Shown piece by piece: positions 35,538 to 44,294 of a DNA stretch of 64,000 nucleotides. The translations under genes and the position numbers were made by a program. This stretch comes from Microbacterium candidum (GTDB lineage: Bacteria; Actinomycetota; Actinomycetes; Actinomycetales; Microbacteriaceae), in assembly GCF_030315975.1 (NCBI RefSeq), contig NZ_JASXSZ010000002.1:434001-498000 (forward strand). Direction: 5' to 3'. The notes under the pieces were generated by a model. The model made no database searches. It saw nothing but the letters and a program-made list of their open reading frames with translations, and was not told the origin of the DNA. Numbering within the stretch: the stretch's first letter is position 1; each line of letters starts with the position of its first letter.

Positions 35538-36893
35538 ATGTACAGATCAACGGATCTTGAGGACCCGGCGAAGGACCTCTACGAGCATGATCTGCTGTTG
35601 CCGGGCGAGCTCCCGCCGACGGCCGACGGTGAGTCGGACCTGTGGACGAGCGGTGCGGCGCACACCGCCGCGGCCGATGCGCTCGAGGGACTGTCGGTCC
35701 GCTTGAACGCGCTGCTCGCGGAGCAGTACGCGTCGATCGCCGCGATCCTCGCGGAGGCGGAGCGGTGCCCGGATCCGTGGGTCGGTCCCGATCCGACGCT
35801 CGATCCTTTGTGGGTCGATCCACGCGACCGAACCGCGGGCGACGTGCGACGCGAGCGACGCGAGGTCGCGGTGCGTGCGGCGGTCGCCGATCTCGCGGTC
35901 CGGCTTCGCCTGTCCGAGACCGCCGTGCGCACACGCGGCGCTTACGCGGCGACGTTGAAGGAGCGATGTCCGCGCGTCTGGGCTGCGTTCGGCGCCGGCT
36001 GGGTCGTCGAGCAGAACGCCGTCTTCGCCGCTCGACTGGCCGCGAGCCTGCCTGACGACGGCGACGGGTGGACCGAGTTCGACGAGCGCGTCGCGGATCC
36101 GGCGACATCGGCGTCACCCGGGCCGTTCCGCATCCGTGCACGACGCGCACGGGAGCACGCCCACCCCGAGTCGCTCGACGAGCGTCACCACCGCGCCGCG
36201 ACCGACCGGCGGGTGTGGCTCGAACCCGAGTTCGACGGGATGGCGATGCTCAGCGCGCTGCTTCCCGCCGCCGAAGCGATGGCAGCGTTCGGACGCATCG
36301 ACGCCGACGCCCGGCATCTCCACGACCAGCCGGGCGAGACGCGCACGCTCGCGCAGCTGCGCGCGGATGCTCTCGCCGACCTGCTGACGGGAGGAGTGAT
36401 GGATACCGTGCAGCCTGCTCCCCGCGCGACGGTCGCCGTGACGATTCCGGTGATGACGCTGCTCGGCCAGTCGGAAGAGCCCGCCACACTCGACGGATAC
36501 GGACCGATCGACATCGAGACGGCGAAGCACCTGGCGGGAGAGGCGTCGAGCTGGGTGCGCATCCTCACCCACCCCGTCACCGGGACTGTGCTCGACGTCG
36601 ATCGCACCACCTATCGAGTGCCGAAGGCGCTGCGGCGCTGGCTCGGGGTACGAGACCCCGTGTGCATCTTCCCCGGCTGTGTTCGAACGGCGCGAGAGTG
36701 CCAGATCGACCACCGGCTGGATTGGCAGTACGGCGGGAAGACAGCGAGCACGAACCTCGCCCCGCTGTGCGAGCCGCATCACGTCGTGAAGACCAGGAGC
36801 GAATGGAGACTGCATCGAGATCCGGACACCGCGACCACGTGGTGGATGAGTCCGACGGGTCAGATCGTGGATACCGAACCGCCGCCGTGGTAG
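35538..36893 (+). CDS. DUF222/HNH endonuclease family protein
   Basis: A 451-aa protein with an N-terminal helical DUF222 region (about 30-330) and a C-terminal HNH nuclease domain (about 365-425): CIFPGCVRTARECQIDHRLDWQYGG, split by CX2-4C and the catalytic DH, then TNLAPLCEPHH with the second metal ligand set. This architecture matches the 13E12-type repeat family that is multi-copy in actinobacteria. Such genes are often spread within genomes, but no terminal repeats or transposase are seen. DNA target unknown. Confidence 0.9.
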   Translation: MYRSTDLEDPAKDLYEHDLLLPGELPPTADGESDLWTSGAAHTAAADALEGLSVRLNALLAEQYASIAAILAEAERCPDPWVGPDPTLDPLWVDPRDRTAGDVRRERREVAVRAAVADLAVRLRLSETAVRTRGAYAATLKERCPRVWAAFGAGWVVEQNAVFAARLAASLPDDGDGWTEFDERVADPATSASPGPFRIRARRAREHAHPESLDERHHRAATDRRVWLEPEFDGMAMLSALLPAAEAMAAFGRIDADARHLHDQPGETRTLAQLRADALADLLTGGVMDTVQPAPRATVAVTIPVMTLLGQSEEPATLDGYGPIDIETAKHLAGEASSWVRILTHPVTGTVLDVDRTTYRVPKALRRWLGVRDPVCIFPGCVRTARECQIDHRLDWQYGGKTASTNLAPLCEPHHVVKTRSEWRLHRDPDTATTWWMSPTGQIVDTEPPPW

Positions 36894-37047
36894 ACCGGTG
36901 CACGGGCATGCGCGCATCCGTGTGAATCGGCGCGCGAAGGCTCGGATCTTGTCAACGCCTGCGGCTCACCCCATTTGAGCGTTCCCTATACGAACGGGGC
37001 TTTTCCGGCAGGATAGTGAGAACGCCCGCGATACGGAGAGGTGCCGC

Positions 37048-40000
37048 ATGCCCGAAGGACAGGTGCTGGAGTTCTCCCGTCTCACGAAACAGTTCGGAGC
37101 AGTGCACGCGGTCTCGGATCTCACCGCCCGGGTGCAGCCAGGAGCCGTCACCGGATTCCTCGGTCCGAACGGAGCCGGAAAGACCACCACCCTGCGGATG
37201 CTGCTCGGCCTCGTCCGCTCCACCTCCGGGACCGCGACGATCGGCGGCGCGCCGTACGCGAAGCTGACCCGGCCCCTGCAGACCGTGGGCGCCGTGCTCG
37301 AGGCATCCAGCTTCCACCCCGGCCGCACGGGCGCGAATCATCTGAAGGTGTACGCGCAGGCGGCGGGGATCGCGACGTCTCGCATCGACGAGACCCTCGG
37401 ACTGGTGGGTCTCGCGGATGCCGCGGGCCGCAAGGTCGGCGGCTACTCGCTCGGGATGCGCCAGCGCCTCGGCCTCGCCTACGCGCTGCTCGGCGACCCG
37501 GGAGTGCTGGTGCTGGACGAACCGGCGAACGGACTCGACCCGGAGGGGATCAAGTGGCTGCGCGGCTTCCTGCAGCAGCTCGCCCGCGAGGGCCGCACCG
37601 TTCTGGTGTCCTCGCACCTCCTGACCGAGATCCAGCAGACGGCGGACGCCGTGCTCATCCTCGCGAACGGCCGCCGCGTGTTCAGCGGCGCCATCTCCGA
37701 CCTCGTCGACCCGTCGGAGCAGGTGACGATCGTGGACTCGACGGACCGTGCCGCGCTCGTCGGCGCACTGCGCGCGGCGGGCATCGAGTCGGAGGTGCTC
37801 CGCTCGGGTGTCAACGTCCGCGGTGCCGAGCCCGTCGATGTCGGCAGGGCGGCGGCGGCAGCAGGCGTCGCCCTCACTGCGCTGCAGCGACGCGGCCCCG
37901 CACTCGAGGAGGTGTTCCTCGAGCTCGTCAGCGGCGTGCGCGTGCACCCGAGCGCGAACCCCGACTTCGACGGGCGGTCCGATGCGGGCGCCGCGCTCGC
38001 GCTGGGGGTCGCAGGCGCTGCGGCGGCGGCACCGGGTGTCATGCCGGGCGAAGATCGCCGCACGGATGAAGAGGCAGCCGCCGGGGCTGCGGGTGCTGTC
38101 ACTGCGGGTGCTGTCATCCCCGCAACGGCCGATGACTCGACTGCACCGGCCGGCGCTGCCGCCGTCACGTCGACGGGCGATGCGTCCGCTGCATCCGCGG
38201 GGGACGGCAGGACTTCAGAGAAAGCCGAGAGCGCCGATGAGGGCGGTGCAGACGCAGACGGTGCCGATGAAGGCGGTGCCGACGCAGGCGGAGCCGACGC
38301 AGGCAGTGCCGACGCAGGCGGCGCCGATGAAGGCGGAGCCGACGCAGACGGAGCCGACGCAGACGGTGCCGACGCAGGCAGTGCCGACGCAGGCAGTGCC
38401 GACTCACGCGGAGCCGACGCCGCCCCGGCGGCGGTCGCTGCGACAGCGGTCGCTGCGGCAGCGGCGGGACACGGGGCGGGACCGGGCACAACGCCCGGAC
38501 CGGATCGCGCGACTTCGTCGGATGCCACAGCTTCCGTGGCCGGGAAGAATGCGGCTGGCGCGGCGCTCGCCGGCGCGGGCGCGGTCGCCGCAGGTGCATT
38601 GATCGCGGGCGTCGCCGCGCATTCTGACGACACTGAGCGCGACGACGATGCCGAACTCGGACAGGACGGGAGTGCCGGTGATGACGCCGGGCCTGGCGGA
38701 CACGCGGGCACCGACGAAGACGAACCGGCCGACGGATCCGCCGTCGCCGGCGAGGGGAAAGCGACCGACGAGGACGGAGGCGCCGACGAACGCACCGCGA
38801 CCGACGAGGACGCAAACACCAGCAACGGCACGGCGTCCGACGACGGTGCGGTGATCGACGGAGGCCTCGCGACGGCGGAGGCAGCGGATGTGGACGATGT
38901 CCGGAATACCGCTGCGAGTGATGCCGATTCGGACACGAATCGCGCGGCCGAGGGCGGCGCGGCATCCGAGAAGAATCTCGCTGCCGACAGCGACGCCGAG
39001 ACCGGGACAGACCGCACAGCCGACGGCGACGCCGACTCGGGCACCGATCAGGACGACCCCGACGGCACCGACTCGACCACCGACCAGGGAGCGGGCGACA
39101 CCGACTCTGTGACGGATCAAGCAGCCCGGGGCACGTCCTCGGCGGACGACCTCGCCGAGGACACACATGCCGCCGCGGACGCTGGAGCAGCGGCGACCTC
39201 GGTCGACGCGGATGCTGCGGGGATCGGGCCTGGCACGGCGGAGGATTCGGGCCAGGCGTCCACCGAGAACGCCGACGACGACCCCGACGCGGATGGCCGC
39301 GCTGAGCCCGAGGCCCACTCCGGATCAGCAGTTGCTGCATCCGTTGAGGAGCCTGCCGCGGTCACCGGTGTCACGGCACTCGCTGCGCTCGGGCTCCACA
39401 ATGACCGCGCGTCGGCGGATGGCCGGCAATCACTCGCTTCCGATCCGGCGTCGTCCGACGACGGGGCTACGGACGACCCGCTGTCGTGGATCACGGCGGC
39501 GGAGAACGACGCAGCCGCCCGCCGCGCAGCGGCCGTCGCGAACGCCGCTAAGAAGACGGACGAGCCCGAGGCTCCGCGGCCCGCATACTCCGTCGCGACG
39601 ACGGGGATCATCGATGTCGTTCCGCTCGCCGCGACCGCCGATGCGGACGAAGAGACCGACATCGACGTCGACGACACCGACGAGGTCGCCTATGAGGACG
39701 ACATCGACTCGATGTACGTGACGAACTCGGCCCATGCCGGCGAAGGCGAGAAGACCGACTCGGATGTCGCAGCCGACGCGTTCTTCCGCGCGTTCGACAC
39801 GTCGACAGGTGCCGCGGCAAAAGACCAGGCCGCCGAGCCCGCCCGGACCGACGACACGGGAGAACCCTCGTCGGATACGAGTGAGGGGCCAGAACCGGCG
39901 GGCAGCGACGTGGACGGCCCGGACGGCCCCGACGAGGACCCATCGGAGCCAGATGAGCGTGAGGATGCTGAACCCGCATCCGGCGAGCCCTCCGTGACCG

Positions 40001-40209
40001 ACGAGTCGGACGGGTCGGACGGGTCGGACGAATCGAGCAGTCCCGACCAGCCGGAAAGCGACCATCCGGAAGACGCGCAGCCGGAAGACGCGCAGCCGGA
40101 AGACGCGCAGCCGGGCGGCGAACAGCCCGAAGGCGACCTACCCGAAGACGCGCAGCCCGAAGACGAGCAGCCCCGCAAGGGTGACCACGAGGAAGGTGAC
40201 GAGCGATGA
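37048..40209 (+). CDS. ABC ATPase fused to a ~750-residue acidic repetitive tail
   Basis: A 1053-aa protein. Residues 1-305 are a normal ABC exporter ATPase: Walker A GPNGAGKTTT, signature YSLGMRQRLGLA, Walker B VLVLDEPANGLDPEG, SSHLL switch. Residues about 306-1053 are low-complexity, extremely rich in Asp, Ala, Glu and Gly, with a pentapeptide array (AD[AE][GD]G type, about residues 396-456), two Ala-rich hydrophobic patches (about 460-475 and 505-530) and PEDAQ repeats near the C-terminus (about 1007-1045). Usual members stop near 300 residues. The stop overlaps the permease ATG, so the long frame is read to its end. SD GGAG precedes the ATG. Confidence 0.88.
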   Translation: MPEGQVLEFSRLTKQFGAVHAVSDLTARVQPGAVTGFLGPNGAGKTTTLRMLLGLVRSTSGTATIGGAPYAKLTRPLQTVGAVLEASSFHPGRTGANHLKVYAQAAGIATSRIDETLGLVGLADAAGRKVGGYSLGMRQRLGLAYALLGDPGVLVLDEPANGLDPEGIKWLRGFLQQLAREGRTVLVSSHLLTEIQQTADAVLILANGRRVFSGAISDLVDPSEQVTIVDSTDRAALVGALRAAGIESEVLRSGVNVRGAEPVDVGRAAAAAGVALTALQRRGPALEEVFLELVSGVRVHPSANPDFDGRSDAGAALALGVAGAAAAAPGVMPGEDRRTDEEAAAGAAGAVTAGAVIPATADDSTAPAGAAAVTSTGDASAASAGDGRTSEKAESADEGGADADGADEGGADAGGADAGSADAGGADEGGADADGADADGADAGSADAGSADSRGADAAPAAVAATAVAAAAAGHGAGPGTTPGPDRATSSDATASVAGKNAAGAALAGAGAVAAGALIAGVAAHSDDTERDDDAELGQDGSAGDDAGPGGHAGTDEDEPADGSAVAGEGKATDEDGGADERTATDEDANTSNGTASDDGAVIDGGLATAEAADVDDVRNTAASDADSDTNRAAEGGAASEKNLAADSDAETGTDRTADGDADSGTDQDDPDGTDSTTDQGAGDTDSVTDQAARGTSSADDLAEDTHAAADAGAAATSVDADAAGIGPGTAEDSGQASTENADDDPDADGRAEPEAHSGSAVAASVEEPAAVTGVTALAALGLHNDRASADGRQSLASDPASSDDGATDDPLSWITAAENDAAARRAAAVANAAKKTDEPEAPRPAYSVATTGIIDVVPLAATADADEETDIDVDDTDEVAYEDDIDSMYVTNSAHAGEGEKTDSDVAADAFFRAFDTSTGAAAKDQAAEPARTDDTGEPSSDTSEGPEPAGSDVDGPDGPDEDPSEPDEREDAEPASGEPSVTDESDGSDGSDESSSPDQPESDHPEDAQPEDAQPEDAQPGGEQPEGDLPEDAQPEDEQPRKGDHEEGDER
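38233..38415 (+). repeat. 15-bp tandem array inside the ABC ATPase tail
   Basis: About twelve 15-bp units encode ADEGG, ADADG, ADAGG or ADAGS. Unit boundaries keep the frame. Variation is mostly at third positions plus D/E and G/S swaps, which indicates expansion by slippage with selection to stay open. Confidence 0.85.
40066..40180 (+). repeat. PEDAQ-type repeats at the end of the ATPase tail
   Basis: Units of 15 bp encode PEDAQ three times in a row, then degenerate PGGEQ, PEGDL, PEDAQ and PEDEQ, just before the stop codon. Confidence 0.75.
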
Positions 40210-41039
40210 GCCTGGTCGCAGCGAGCCGCTCCGAGGTCACGAAGCAGTTCTCCACCGCGATGTGGTGGGTGCTCGCGATCGTCCTGGTCGTCTACGTCGG
40301 CATGACCGCGACGGGCCTCGGCGTCGTTTTCGCGGCATCCTCGGCAGGGAAGCTCACGGGAACCAACGCGCCGAAGCTCCCGGCGGAGACGATCGTGCCG
40401 GTTCTCTATGCACTCGCCTCGTCTATCGGGTACGTTTTCCCGCTGCTCATCGGCACGCTGATGGTGACGACGGAGTTCCGCCACAAGACGCTGACCCCGA
40501 CCTTCCTCGCGACGCCGCGACGCGGGCGCGTCCTCGCGGCGAAGGTCGTCGTCGGGATCGTGCTCGGAGTCCTGTACGCGATGTTCGCCCTCATCTCCAC
40601 CGTCGGACCCGCCGCCGGCGTGCTCGCCGGATTCGGCATCGACACACAGCTCGGCGAGACCAGCACGTGGGCGCTGCTCGGCCGCATAGTCCTGGCCTTC
40701 GTCGTGTGGACGCTCATCGGCATCGGCGTCGGCACGCTGGTGCGCAACCAGGTCGCCGCGATCGTCATCGTGCTCGCCTTCACCCAGTTCATCGAGCCGA
40801 TCGCGCGCGCGGCATCCGCTTTCGTCTCCGGGATGTCGGACATCACCCGGTTCCTCCCCGGCGCCGCGAGCGACGCGCTCGTCGGGTCGAGCGTCTTCAC
40901 GACGTTCTCGACCGGCGGCTCGAGCGCAGCGGCCGGCCATCCGCTCGAGTGGTGGGCCGGCGGACTCGTCCTGCTCGGCTACGCCGTCGTGTTCCTGGTG
41001 CTCGGCTACCTCACGAGCTGGCGACGCGACGTCAGCTGA
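40206..41039 (+). CDS. ABC-2 type permease
   Basis: A 277-aa membrane protein with six hydrophobic helices (about 20-45, 80-100, 120-145, 160-180, 190-210 and 245-268). TEFRHKTLTPTFLATPRRGRVLAAK is the conserved coupling loop of ABC-2 permeases and is broken by the TLTPTFL core. ATG overlaps the ATPase stop (ATGA), so the pair forms one transporter. Substrate unknown; drug or lipid export typical for the family. Confidence 0.88.
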   Translation: MSLVAASRSEVTKQFSTAMWWVLAIVLVVYVGMTATGLGVVFAASSAGKLTGTNAPKLPAETIVPVLYALASSIGYVFPLLIGTLMVTTEFRHKTLTPTFLATPRRGRVLAAKVVVGIVLGVLYAMFALISTVGPAAGVLAGFGIDTQLGETSTWALLGRIVLAFVVWTLIGIGVGTLVRNQVAAIVIVLAFTQFIEPIARAASAFVSGMSDITRFLPGAASDALVGSSVFTTFSTGGSSAAAGHPLEWWAGGLVLLGYAVVFLVLGYLTSWRRDVS

Positions 41040-41067
41040 CGTCTGACCCCGGCCGATACCGTCGCGG

Positions 41068-41463
41068 CTATTCGGCGACGAGTTCGGCCACGTCGGCCAG
41101 TTCGTCGCCGACGCTGTCGAGGCGCAGCGCCTGCACGAGCGCGACCCCGTGACGGGTCGTCAGCACGAGACGCTGGAACTCGTCGTGGCCCTCGAGGTCG
41201 ATGACGACGCTCGGCTTCCGGCCCCGCAGCATCACGAAGTCGCGGCCTCCCGCCGACTTCCACGAGCCGGCGGCGACGGTGACGGGGAAGTTCGTGCCCG
41301 GGTCGGGAACTCCGCGCAGCCACGTCCACGCATCATCCGTCAGCTGTACCTTCGCGATCGCGGACCGCTCGACGGTGACGTCGCGGCGGCGGAACGAGAG
41401 CGCCCGCTCCGTCCGTGAGAGCACGACTCGGAGCTGCGCGGAATCGAGCAGCAGCGTGACCAT
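41068..41463 (-). CDS. Hypothetical protein with a PH-like pattern
   Basis: A 131-aa protein of mainly beta-strand pattern: LRVVLSRTERALSFRRRDVTV, VQLTDDAWTWLRGVPDPGTN and a later KPSVVIDLEGHDEFQRLVL segment, similar to small actinobacterial proteins with a PH-like fold. Function unknown. I start at ATG 41463, with CAGACT 6 nt upstream. It converges with the ABC-2 permease. Confidence 0.65.
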   Translation of the reverse strand: MVTLLLDSAQLRVVLSRTERALSFRRRDVTVERSAIAKVQLTDDAWTWLRGVPDPGTNFPVTVAAGSWKSAGGRDFVMLRGRKPSVVIDLEGHDEFQRLVLTTRHGVALVQALRLDSVGDELADVAELVAE

Positions 41464-41505
41464 TCCCCCAGTCTGCCAGCGCACCCCGATGCCGAACCTC
41501 GTGTT

Positions 41506-41543
41506 TGCTCACAGACCGGCAACGATCCGGTTGTCGGTGAGCA
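41506..41543. other. Nested inverted repeat upstream of fbiC
   Basis: Outer arms TGCTCAC (41506-41512) and GTGAGCA (41537-41543) enclose inner arms ACCGG (41515-41519) and CCGGT (41527-41531). It lies in the 248-bp gap between divergent genes, about 170 bp before fbiC. It could be an operator or an RNA hairpin. Confidence 0.4.
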
Positions 41544-41711
41544 CATATCCGGCGGCGTCAGGACGGTCCGTCGCGGCGCGGCCCACGGTGCCCGACCCCC
41601 GCGACCGCAGATGCGCGTCCCGCCCTTCAGGAGCGAACCGGCATACGGCCGCCGCGAACCGCGCATCCTTCTCCGGCCCGGGCGCGCACCGGGCGGTGCA
41701 AGACTGGAACA

Positions 41712-44294
41712 GTGACTCTCGACAGCGCCACCGTCAGGGCCATCCGCGACGCCCCCGCCCCGTCCGAGGACGCCCGCGAGCTGCCCGAAAGCACCGGGAT
41801 CGACTCGACACGGATCGATCCCGCACACATCGATGCAGCCCTCGACCGCACCGCCTCGGGCGGTCGCGTCGAGGTCGACGACGCGGAAGCGCTGCTCCAC
41901 GCGCGCGGCGCGCAACTGGAGCAGTTGCTCGGCCTGGCATCCGCGCTGCGGGATGCGGGGCTCGCCGCCTCCGGCCGCGCGGGCGTCATCACCTACTCGC
42001 GCAAGGTCTTCATCCCGCTGACGACCCTCTGCCGCGACCGCTGCCACTACTGCATCTTCGTCGACACCCCCGGCCAGCTCCTGAAGCTCCACAAGCCGGT
42101 GTACATGACGCCTGAGCAGGTCCTGTCGGTCGCGCGCCAGGGCGCGGCGCTCGGCTGCAAGGAGGCGCTCCTCACGCTCGGCGACCGCCCCGAGGAGCGG
42201 TGGCCTGCAGCCCGCCAGTGGCTCGACGACCACGGCTACGCGTCGACCCTCGACTACGTCGCTGCGATGGCACGCCTCGTGACCGCGGAGACGGGACTCC
42301 TCGCCCACGCGAACCCCGGCGTCATGTCGTACGACGAGCTCGTCGCCATGCGCCCGGTGGCGCCGTCGATGGGGATGATGCTCGAGACGAGCTCGCGGCG
42401 CCTGTTCGAGGAGCCCGGCCAGGTGCACTACGGGTCGCCCGACAAGGATCCGGCGGTCCGCCTGCGGGTGATCGAGGATGCGGGTCGCGCACGAGTGCCG
42501 TTCACGACCGGCATCCTGGTGGGCATCGGCGAGACGGTGCGCGACCGGGCGGAGTCGCTCGTCGCGATCCGCGCGGCGCACGAGCGCCACGCCTCCGCAG
42601 GTCTCGGCCACGTGCAGGAGGTGATCGTCCAGAACTTCCGCGCGAAGGACCACACGGCCATGCGCGGGGCGGCGGATGCGGAGACCCTCGAGTATGTCGC
42701 CGCCGTCGCCGTCGCCCGGCTCGTCATGGGACCGGACATGCGGATCCAGGTGCCGCCGAATCTGTCCGACGTCACGGAGCTCGATCTCCTCGTGCGAGCC
42801 GGCGCCGACGACTGGGGCGGGGTCTCGCCGCTCACCGCCGACCACGTCAACCCGGAACGTCCCTGGCCGCACCTCGACGACCTCGCCGCGCGCACCGCGG
42901 ACCTCGGCTTCGAGCTGCGCGAACGCCTCACCGCCCAGCCGCCGTACGTCGTCGATGCCGAGGAGTGGATCGATGCGGGGCTGCGGCCCGCGGTGCTGCG
43001 GCTTGCGGGGGTCGATGGATTGGCCGCTCGGCGCTTCACAGAATCCACCCGCAACTCGACGGACGACCCCTCGACAAGCTCGGGGGCCGGGAGTCATCCG
43101 AACTCGAACGCCAACCGGTCGCCGAGCCTGTCGAGGCGTCGCACCCACGACGGACAGGTGGAAGACCCCTCGACGAGCTTGGGGGTCGTGAACGCGCGAC
43201 CAGTCGGGCAGCTCATCGAGCGGGCGGCGGCGTCCCCCGCATCCCTCGACGACGACGAGTGGGTGCGCCTCCTCGAAGCGACGGGCGACGACCTCGACCT
43301 CCTCACCGCGACCGCGGACGACGTGCGTCGCTACACGATCGGCGAGGCGGTCACCCTCGTCGTCAACCGCAACCTCACCTCCTCCGGATTCCGGAGCACC
43401 CCCAGCACCGAAGACGACACGGACCCGCAGACGTTCACGCTCTACGACGTCGCCGCGATCGCGGTGGATGCCGCGGACCTCGGCGCCACCGAGCTGTGTG
43501 TCCAGGGCCGGCTGCCGGCATCCGAAGACCCGTCCGCCTATCTCGAGATCGTCCGTACGGCGAAGCGCGCCGTACCGAGCCTTCACCTGCACGCCTACCG
43601 CCCGCAGGACGTATGGGATCTCGCCGACCGCGGCGGATACGGCCTCGAGGCCGCGCTGAGCGCGATGAAGGACGCCGGCGTCGACACCGTCCCCGGCACC
43701 GGCGTCAAGATCCTGAGCGAGCGGGTGCGCGCACTCGTCGCCCCCGGCGACCTTGAGATCGACCGCTGGATCGAGGGCATCACGGCGGCGCACCGCGCGG
43801 GCTTCCACTCCACGAGCGTGCTGTTCTACGGCCACGTCGAGACCGCGCGCGAGCGGATCGCGCACCTCCGGGAGCTCATCCGCATCCAGCGCGCCTCGAC
43901 GAGCTCGGCGACCGGAGGCGGCTCGGCGACCGGAGGCGGTTTCACCGAGTTCGTTCCGATCCCCCTGCCCGGGCCGCAGGGCGGCATCCCCCTCGTCCCC
44001 GGGCGCGCGGACGTCGACGAGCACCGTGCCGTGGTCGCGGTCTCGCGCCTGATGCTCTCCGGATCGATCCCGCACATCCAGATCCCCTGGACGCGGCTGG
44101 GCCTTCCGACCGCGGGCGTCCTGCTGCAATCGGGCGGCGACGACCTCGGCGGCGTACTCCTCGACGGGCGCGTGAAGCCGGCGGCGGGCATCGAGCAGGG
44201 CCTCGAACTGCCGGTGGCGGATGCGGCGGCCCTCGCCGCACGCATGTTCCGGCCGTTCCGGCTGCGCACGACCGACTACCAGGTCGCGACATGA
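41712..44294 (+). CDS. fbiC: FO synthase FbiC (CofG-CofH fusion) with a degenerate CofH half
   Basis: An 860-aa F420 biosynthesis protein. The N-terminal CofG half has the intact cluster motif C107-X3-C111-X2-C114 (CRDRCHYC). The C-terminal CofH half (about 490-860) is otherwise recognisable: LVVNRN, ATELCVQGRLP, HLHAYRPQDV, DTVPGTGVKIL, TSVLFYGHVE, GGFTEFVPIPL, SHIQ-like PHIQIPW. But the CX3CX2C that should follow NRN552-554 is absent; residues 555-585 contain no Cys at all. In-frame family B repeats form the linker (about 451-493) and a second insertion (about 728-743). GTG start; the 3' end overlaps the flavoprotein gene. Confidence 0.9.
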   Translation: MTLDSATVRAIRDAPAPSEDARELPESTGIDSTRIDPAHIDAALDRTASGGRVEVDDAEALLHARGAQLEQLLGLASALRDAGLAASGRAGVITYSRKVFIPLTTLCRDRCHYCIFVDTPGQLLKLHKPVYMTPEQVLSVARQGAALGCKEALLTLGDRPEERWPAARQWLDDHGYASTLDYVAAMARLVTAETGLLAHANPGVMSYDELVAMRPVAPSMGMMLETSSRRLFEEPGQVHYGSPDKDPAVRLRVIEDAGRARVPFTTGILVGIGETVRDRAESLVAIRAAHERHASAGLGHVQEVIVQNFRAKDHTAMRGAADAETLEYVAAVAVARLVMGPDMRIQVPPNLSDVTELDLLVRAGADDWGGVSPLTADHVNPERPWPHLDDLAARTADLGFELRERLTAQPPYVVDAEEWIDAGLRPAVLRLAGVDGLAARRFTESTRNSTDDPSTSSGAGSHPNSNANRSPSLSRRRTHDGQVEDPSTSLGVVNARPVGQLIERAAASPASLDDDEWVRLLEATGDDLDLLTATADDVRRYTIGEAVTLVVNRNLTSSGFRSTPSTEDDTDPQTFTLYDVAAIAVDAADLGATELCVQGRLPASEDPSAYLEIVRTAKRAVPSLHLHAYRPQDVWDLADRGGYGLEAALSAMKDAGVDTVPGTGVKILSERVRALVAPGDLEIDRWIEGITAAHRAGFHSTSVLFYGHVETARERIAHLRELIRIQRASTSSATGGGSATGGGFTEFVPIPLPGPQGGIPLVPGRADVDEHRAVVAVSRLMLSGSIPHIQIPWTRLGLPTAGVLLQSGGDDLGGVLLDGRVKPAAGIEQGLELPVADAAALAARMFRPFRLRTTDYQVAT
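43062..43189. repeat. Family B repeats in the fbiC interdomain linker
   Basis: Three units occur: GACCCCTCGACAAGCTCGGG (43065-43084), GCCGAGCCTGTCGAGGC (about 43121-43137) and GACCCCTCGACGAGCTTGGG (about 43165-43184). They are read in frame as DDPSTSSGAG, SPSLSRR and EDPSTSLG. Confidence 0.85.
43893..43939 (+). repeat. Family B remnant and 18-bp duplication inside fbiC
   Basis: CCTCGACGAGCTCGGCGACC is followed by two copies of CTCGGCGACCGGAGGCGG (43904-43921 and 43922-43939), read as SSATGGGSATGGG in a loop just before GGFTEFVP. Confidence 0.75.

Noticed and set aside
35538-36893. DUF222-HNH gene as part of a mobile intron or intein
   Set aside because: The protein is a full 13E12-type member with its own promoter; no intron structure, splice motifs or flanking duplication are seen.
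38165-39340. Antisense reading frames opposite the ATPase tail
   Set aside because: They are Arg- and Ser-rich shadows of the repetitive Asp/Ala-rich strand, with no start signal. The plus-strand frame ends coupled to the permease.
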